Source of the DNA: Maniola hyperantus
Taxonomy: Eukaryota > Arthropoda > Insecta > Lepidoptera > Nymphalidae
Direction of reading: 5' to 3'
NCBI RefSeq assembly: GCF_902806685.2
Contig: NC_048547.1
Span: 14,519,196-14,583,195 of the forward strand
Length of the DNA: 64,000 bases
The position numbers and the translations under genes are program-made. Within the stretch, counting starts at the first letter, position 1; each line of letters opens with the position of its first letter. Positions 58,379-64,000 of this stretch are shown piece after piece. The notes under the pieces are model-generated. The model was not told the DNA's origin, made no database searches, and saw only the letters and a list, made by a program, of their open reading frames with translations.

Positions 58379-58648
58379 TTTAACATAAAACTATCACAAT
58401 TATTCAATAATGGTGATAGTTTTCACTCAAGTTAGAACTTAATCACTAAGCTTAAGCCCAAGCTTTTTCTCGTTCACGCGATACTAAAGCTTGCTACACA
58501 CATGAGTGTTTTGACGTCTCCAACTCATTAGCGGGCGTCGTCGTTTGACGCGGCGTGATTAATTGCGCGTGAATCTCGGCCTTATTTCATTATCTCCTCT
58601 CATCGCTAATAACAAATGTCACGAGCTATTATAGTATTAGATATATAG
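58379..58648. other. no gene recognised; GC-rich island 58500-58620
   Basis: AGCGGGCGTCGTCGTTTGAC and GCGGCGTGATTAATTGCGCG. No repeat match. Possible host DNA. Confidence 0.4.
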
Positions 58649-58968
58649 AGCTGTGATAGACTAGTGGACATCCGCCTCCTATTTGGATGGTCAGGGGTTC
58701 GATCCCGGGCACGCACCTCTAACTTTTTGGAGTTATGGTGCGTTTTATGAAATTAAATATCACTCGCTTTAACAGTGATGGAAAACATCGTGAGAATCCT
58801 GCATGCCTGAGAGTTCTCCATAATGTTCTATAAGGTGTGTGAAGTCTGCCAATCCGCACTTGGCCAGCGTGGTGGACTATAGCCAAACACTTTTCATACT
58901 GAAAGGAGACCGTGCTCTGTAGTGAGCCAGCGATGGGTTGATCATGATGATGATGGTGATGATGATTA
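58649..58968 (+). mobile_element. SINE-C, full length
   Basis: Reference copy. Head GCTGTGATAGACTAGTGG; B-box-like CAGGGGTTCGATCCCGGG; the CACCTCTAACTTTTTGGAGT segment that is the origin of the 31-bp unit at 10328; TTCTCCATAATGTTCTATAA; tail GATGATGATGGTGATGATGA. Confidence 0.9.
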
Positions 58969-59458
58969 TTATCTATGCCCGATTCGTTAACACATGTAAG
59001 CTAGTTAAGTGTCTTTTTTGCCAGACTATGGCAATGCCAAAAGGAAGGGTTATGATTTTTGCAGTCTATAATGTATGTAGGTATGTTTGTATTTGTATAT
59101 GTTCCACCATAGCGCCTAACTACTGGGCCGATTTTGATGAACGAATGATAAATTATTTCCAGTAGAATATGCTTTCCCAACCAGTGACATACCTAATATA
59201 TTAACAAAAGTCATCCTACATAAAATAAATATATACTTATTTCATTTCATTTTAATAATTTGTCATGCCAAAATTATTTTAAAAAACTCAACTCTGCCTT
59301 AATTTGCGTAATAAATTTCAATAAGTATTACATAAATTGAGAAACATCAACGATATTGAAACTTGTATGAAATAGCTATTTTAGAAACTTCAAAGAATTT
59401 TAGTTTACTTCTAATTCAACTGACATGATTTTCCATGTTCACAAAACCACTTATAATG

Positions 59459-59592
59459 CCTTAATTTCAGCAAGACGTAATAAACTTATCATAAACAATT
59501 CCCTAATTTCCGCAAGTATAATAAACTAATCATAAAGAATACCTACTCTAATTTCCACCAATATAATAAACTTATCATAAAGAATTCTCTAA
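59459..59592 (+). repeat. three ~45-bp tandem units; fourth at 60599-60640
   Basis: CTTAATTTCAGCAAGACGTA, CTAATTTCCGCAAGTATAAT and CTAATTTCCACCAATATAAT, each followed by AAACT(T/A)ATCATAAA. A fourth unit (CTAATTTCCACCACTATAAT) lies 1 kb further on, so an element inserted into the array. Confidence 0.8.
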
Positions 59593-59677
59593 GATCGCTA
59601 TCACACTGGGACGCCATGGCGACCTCGCCGGCTACGTATCCAAACAATTCGTATATTGATATAAGTATAAGTATTCT

Positions 59678-59896
59678 TCTATATATATAAAAGGAAAAGG
59701 TGACTGACTGACTGACTGATCTATCAACGCACAGCTCAAACTACTGGACGGATCGGGCTGAAATTTGGCATGCAGATAGCTATTATGACGTAGGCATCCG
59801 CTAAGAAAGGATTTTTGAAAATTCAACTCCTAAGGGGGTGAAATAGGGATTTGAAATTTTGTAGTCCACGCGGACGAAGTCGCGAGCATAAGCTAG
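59678..59896 (+). mobile_element. Helitron-like element, family A
   Basis: TCTATATATATAAAAGG to GAGCATAAGCTAG, perfect hairpin, well preserved. Confidence 0.9.
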
Positions 59897-60196
59897 TATA
59901 ATATAAAAGTTAACTCACCTAGCTATGGTCTGGCGACGTCAACAATTTGAAAGCATAGCTACGACCGGCCGGCCTCTGCAGAGACTGTATGTAATGTATT
60001 TTGTACAAATAAGTTACGCCTCCTCACTCAGTGGCCAACTGATAGCCAGGACGGACACCCGCATGTTGTGCTCGCTACTGTCACAGTTCACGACAGTTAT
60101 GGAAGTTCTAACAAACGTCAAAATGTTAGTACATTTGACGCAGGTAGCTGTAAACTCGCCAACTTTACATATTCTATGCCACTGACGTTTGGGTAG

Positions 60197-60381
60197 TATA
60201 AAAGGCGGTCACTGAAAATCAGCGTTGGTGCGTCTGGTACCTCAGATATTTGCTATAGAGGTGTGTGTCTGAGGGGCCCGACGTCTCAACACAAGCTGAG
60301 TGGCCTACCTGTTCGAGGTGTTGCACTGCTGTACAGGACGATATTGCCTACACCATGTACCACCTATATACCTCGAATAAA
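60197..60381 (+). promoter_or_regulatory. TATA-like box with downstream AATAAA
   Basis: TATAAAAGG at 60197-60205, TCAGCG about 22 bases on (60219-60224, weakly initiator-like), and AATAAA at 60376-60381 followed by ATTCTATTCTATTCTA. The spacing resembles a short transcription unit or the U3-R-U5 of an LTR, but no LTR pair is present. Inference only. Confidence 0.35.
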
Positions 60382-60855
60382 CATTATTCTATTCTATTCT
60401 AATATAGGCCTATTTTCGGTTGATTTCGCGTCACCACATTGGCCATATTTGACATAATATTATGTCGTCGATTCAGGATCAAACCGAGAGTTCCCTCACT
60501 CTAGTTCACTCTGCTAGGTACTCTTGTGTTATTGTGCTACTTATTGGGCAACCTCATTGAGCTACGAGGTAGCCATGGCGTTCCAGTGTGTTAGGGCTCT
60601 AATTTCCACCACTATAATAAACTTATCATAAAGAATTCAACGCGGTTCAAAATAATATTGTTGCACATAAATGTCAACGGTAATCCTCGAGTGTTGGTGA
60701 AAAATGAACAGGTTCCTTGCACCGAGAGACGGTGGTAAGACCAGCTGCGAATTGAATTCATGAACATTTTACTTTTAAAATGAATTTTGAACTTTTAAAA
60801 ATAAGTTGTAATTAAAAAAAAAATATTAGTAATAATAAAAAAAAATTATAGCCAA

Positions 60856-61026
60856 CTAGCTGATTCCCGCGACTTCATACGCGTGGATTTAGGCTCTTCA
60901 AAATCCCGTGGAAACTCTTTGATTTTCCGGGATGCAAAAAAATGCAAACAAGCAAATCCGTTGCTCCGCTGCAACGTGATTGAAGGACAAACCAACCGAC
61001 CTACAAGGCAGTGATAATATGGGTAG
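60856..61026 (-). mobile_element. Helitron-like family B
   Basis: CTAGCTGATTCCCGCGACTT at the 3' side, GTGGAAACTCTTTGATTTTC, GTGATTGAAGGACAAACCAA. The middle is shortened. Confidence 0.7.
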
Positions 61027-61151
61027 TGATTACCTCCTAATAACAACGCTGCTGACAAAGTGGCGGACACCACTTACTTACTCGTGGTTATTATGATTCT
61101 TGCAATGAGCAAGAGCATACTTCAAAGATTTTGATTTGACTTTATTTGTAA

Positions 61152-61364
61152 CTAGATGATGCCCGCGACTTCGTCCGCGTGGATTTCGCTTTTTAAATAT
61201 CCTGTGGGAACTCTTCAATTTTGCGGGATAAAAAGTAGCTTATGTCCTTCCCCGGGATGCAAACTATCTCTGTACCAAATTTCGTCAAAATCGGTTGAAC
61301 GGTTGAGCCGTGAAAAGCTAGCAGACAGACAGACACACTTTCGAATTTATAATATTAGTATGGA
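61152..61364 (-). mobile_element. Helitron-like family B, complete
   Basis: CTAGATGATGCCCGCGACTT, hairpin CGCGACTTCGTCCGCG, CTCTTCAATTTTGCGGGATA, ending TTATAATATTAGTATGGA. Best reverse-strand reference of the family. Confidence 0.8.
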
Positions 61365-61591
61365 TTCATTGCATATAAAATCTGAGCATAGACTCTTGGA
61401 GTATCTGGACTACCGACAACAGGTGTGAGCGAGCGTGTCGTCTAAAAAGCTACATTAGTCTCCGTCACCACTGGAGGTGGGATGTGTTACAGTGGAGCTT
61501 TTTTATAGAAATTCTGGCTTTCACTACGAGGTATTTCGTTCCAGCAGCTCTTTGTCTATTTTTAATACAAAGTCGATTTTTTTATTTATAA

Positions 61592-61940
61592 CTAGCTGAC
61601 CTGCCCAGCTTTGCTCCGGTGGAATTTAGAAAATCGAGGTGGGGGTTCAATTTCAAAAAATCCTGGAACACGTGTTTCTTCATTTGTGACCGGCAACCCA
61701 AATAAGTAGATACCAATTTTCATGCATACAACTTGAAAAATGGTGGACTTTCATACACACTTTCATCCCCTATTTAACCCACTTAGGGGGGGAATTTCGA
61801 AAAATCCTTTCTTGGAGACATGAAATTTTGAGGGTGTGTTCGCACCCTCAAAATTTCATGTCTCTAGGACCAGCTGGTTTAGGCTGTGCGTTGATATATA
61901 AGTCAGTCAGGATTTTGAATTTTATATGTAAAAAATAGTT
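61592..61940 (-). mobile_element. Helitron-like repeat, third family
   Basis: CTAGCTGACCTGCCCAGCTT, CATCCCCTATTTAACCCACT, AAAATCCTTTCTTGGAGAC and the end GATATATAAGTCAGTCAGG. It shares the late body with family A but not the start. It contains a perfect palindrome at 61815-61864. Confidence 0.65.
61815..61864. repeat. perfect inverted repeat, 22-bp arms
   Basis: GAGACATGAAATTTTGAGGG(TG) at 61815-61836 and its exact complement at 61843-61864 around a 6-base loop. Confidence 0.95.
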
Positions 61941-62024
61941 AGTGCCATAGATTTTTCGTTGTCTCTGCTATTTGACAAACGTTCAAATCAAACGGTCCTT
62001 TGAGTTCACAGAGCCTTGTGTCTT

Positions 62025-62455
62025 TGTAGAGACTTCCACACGCCATGGTCTTGCATCCTTCATCCAGCACTCAGCAGCTCTCTGTCTGCGACTCCTTTCA
62101 TGTCGTCTGTCCATCTAGTAGATGGTCTGCCAACGCTGCTCTTTCCAGTTATTTTTTCGGATTGAGCCTACTGGCCGCTACAGCATCACCGGGTGGGGTG
62201 GCGAGCGCTAGGCTTCGCCTGGGGTGAGCCCTAGAGCTCGAAGAAATAATTTGAGAGGTCGGGGGCACGTCCTCCTAACGGCGCCTCCTATGAGGCTCGG
62301 ACGAAGACTTAGGATGACGGCGAGATCGCCATTTTTACACCTCAACGTCTATCGGTTGTAGGAACTATGTTCCCTGCCCATTGCCACTTCAGCGTCGCAA
62401 CCCGTTGAGCTATGTCGGTTACTCTGGTTCCCCTACGGATCTCCTCATTTTTTTG
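62025..62455 (-). pseudogene. RTE-type LINE remnant split by a GC-rich block
   Basis: Plus-strand words GACTTCCACACGCCATGGTC and GTCTGCCAACGCTGCTCTTT to about 62147, then AACGTCTATCGGTTGTAGGA, CCTGCCCATTGCCACTTCAG and CGGTTACTCTGGTTCCCCTA from 62343. The order matches 46540-46835. The block 62148-62342 between them (GGCCGCTACAGCATCACCGG) shares words with 18100-18130 and may be another mobile fragment. Confidence 0.7.
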
Positions 62456-62559
62456 ACTTATTTCCTAGAGCTATGCTTGGGTATAGTATAGACTAATAAG
62501 CTCCTAGAGACTATTATAAGAGTTATTCAAAAATGTACCACGTGTGCGCGTCGTTTTCT

Positions 62560-62590
62560 CCCCGATTGCCATCTCGACCTGTCGCGTACT
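62560..62590 (-). mobile_element. MITE family 4, right end
   Basis: CCCCGATTGCCATCTCGACC then TGTCGCGTACTATA. Confidence 0.6.
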
Positions 62591-63593
62591 ATAGGTACCT
62601 AAACATGACATGGATTTGGAATTATGATTTTGATGGCTCCGATAGTTTACACGTAGGTATATTGGGCATCACTCGCTACCTCAAAGCGCAGTACATAAGT
62701 AACGAGTAAATAAACGTTCGCGAGATCAGAGGCGCTCGACGCACGGACACGGCGATGACGGGCTAATGCATTGACGTTGACGCCGCCGCAGTGCGAACAC
62801 ACCCTGTGTTTACCTATGCCACAGAGTAGCTGATAAGCAGAAAAATATACCTACTTACAAATTATATTCGACATAAGATAACTTTCAGTATCTAGTCGAT
62901 TAAATTTTAATTTAACTACCTAAATCTATATAAGTAATAGTCTATAATCTATTTTTCCTTAACTGATAAAAGGTAAACCTCGCTTCTCGCTGAAATGCGT
63001 AAGAGGCACATTATACAATGAAATCATGATACGAGTGAAAAACCTAATCTAGAAGCTCTAAAATTACCTCAAAAAAATTATATCCGATAGGTATAGATAC
63101 CAGTTGGGGTGATGTTAGGATTATATTGATACCCTATACATCTAATTCAGGTATTCAGAAGTTATGGTGGAAAAACAAACTCAAATACATTCACACCCTG
63201 TAGGTAAACATTACATTCCTTTTTACGCAACTGCCCAAGTCGTGTGAAAACTACTTACCTTGCTGAAAATCTCTGTAGCTCCATTACCCTACACGTCCAA
63301 CGTGTTACGTGGCAACAAGAAAAATCCACGAAAAATCCATATGTTTACAGCATCGTGTAAGTTATCAGTCCGTCTGTTTGTGAGTGGAAGCGATGTTTGA
63401 GTGATCCCCGCGATGTGATTAATGCACCCATGATGCGGACGCGCGCTGGCGCCGCGCCAACACGTCGCGCGGGACTTTTAATAACTACTCCTGTTAGAAA
63501 AACAATCAATCCACCCATATTTAACCATTCCAATATATATAAACCATATCCATATTCCATTTTATAAGTTTTGATTTATACACCTTTTATTAT
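62591..63593. other. about 1 kb without recognised repeats or genes
   Basis: Two GC-rich islands: 62690-62815 (GACACGGCGATGACGGGC, GACGTTGACGCCGCCGCAGT) and 63395-63480 (GATGCGGACGCGCGCTGG, CAACACGTCGCGCGGG). No supported frames. Candidates for host single-copy DNA. Confidence 0.4.
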
Positions 63594-63780
63594 CTAGACT
63601 TAAGCTCGCGACTTCGTCCGCGTGGAATACACAAATTTCAAACCCCTATTTCACCCCCTTAGGGGTTGAATTTTCAAAAATCCTTTCTTAGCGGATGCCT
63701 ACGTCATAATAGCTATCTGCAAGCCAAATTTCAGCCTGATCCGTCCAGTAGTTTAAGCTGTGCGTTGATAGATCAGTCAG
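63594..63780 (-). mobile_element. Helitron-like element, family A, 5' end missing
   Basis: CTAGACTTAAGCTCGCGACT at the 3' side, hairpin intact. It stops at TAGATCAGTCAG, where a MITE family 5 end is joined. Confidence 0.85.
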
Positions 63781-63781
63781 T

Positions 63782-63811
63782 TCCTAGCGTTCTGGTTACA
63801 TCCTGTATAAT
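63782..63811 (+). mobile_element. MITE family 5, solitary end
   Basis: CTAGCGTTCTGGTTACATCC then TGTATAATA: one terminal repeat with TATA after it. Confidence 0.6.
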
Positions 63812-64000
63812 AATATGTATTGTATAGCCAAAAACTTACCATGAGATAGTATAAATCAAAGTCCCAATATGTTAATAAAGCGACAGGATGAAGAAGTGGC
63901 GTACTCTTGCATTGGGACGAAGAGCATGAAATATGGGGTACCACCATAAATAAGCCCTCCACCAGTACCCATTGTTATTAACTAAACGATTCCGGCTCAC
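63812..64000. other. no gene recognised
   Basis: Unassigned sequence up to the window edge. Confidence 0.4.

Larger units (their letters stand above)
59593..60598. mobile_element. inverted-repeat element inserted in the tandem array
   Basis: Left end CTATCACACTGGGACGCCAT then GGCGACCTCG; right end complement CTAACACACTGGAACGCCAT then GGCTACCTCG: about 35-bp imperfect inverted repeats. CTCTAA occurs on both borders and may be the duplication. It carries Helitron A (59678-59896) and the TATA/AATAAA module. No transposase-like frame. Confidence 0.65.

Noticed and set aside
60197..60400. Solo LTR
   Set aside because: TATA and AATAAA fit, but TG..CA ends and a flanking duplication were not found. 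Kept only as a low-confidence module.

Overview
This window looks like a stretch of a lepidopteran (moth or butterfly) nuclear genome. I base that on the very high density of short transposon families I associate with Lepidoptera: small Helitrons that start TC and end CTAG, tRNA-headed SINEs, RTE-type LINE tails, and a repeat starting CGGCCAAGTGCGAGTC. The background is AT-rich and full of TAGGTACCTA-like words. The species cannot be named from the sequence. I could not support any host protein-coding gene, rRNA or functional tRNA. Nearly every long reading frame here is a transposon relic or an accident of a tandem repeat.

Layout. 1-9 kb: small DNA elements, Helitrons and SINEs, including a three-element cluster at 2884-3742. 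9.5-11.2 kb: two SINE-B copies, then a SINE-C whose body has expanded into a 31-bp minisatellite. 11.8-18.7 kb: MITEs, LINE tails and an AT-rich element with hairpins. 19.8-22.4 kb: a SINE, an RTE LINE 3' end and a 35/70-bp higher-order minisatellite. 22.6-28.8 kb: copies of the AAGTGCGAGTC repeat, an RTE fragment split by a hAT-like MITE, and an R1-like LINE with a 13-bp target duplication. 28.96-30.12 kb: a large inverted-repeat element holding three younger insertions. 31.1-31.9 kb: a local tandem duplication. 38.2-40.9 kb: the only sizeable coding element, a retrotransposon encoding a reverse transcriptase with a C-terminal restriction-like endonuclease. 42-50 kb: nested MITEs and a 48-bp minisatellite that grew inside a MITE. 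50-64 kb: more Helitrons, tandem blocks and an inverted-repeat element with a TATA-like/AATAAA module.

How the parts relate. No operon-like cooperation is visible. The content is best read as a history of transposition: target-site duplications and interrupted repeats let many insertions be ordered in time. The main points for follow-up are the RT-endonuclease element, the nested transposon stacks, and three independent cases of minisatellite growth, two of them starting from inside a known mobile element. A few GC-rich single-copy-looking islands (3880-4080, 30120-30360, 51120-51245, 58500-58620, 62690-62815, 63395-63480) are the best candidates for host regulatory DNA, but this is inference only.
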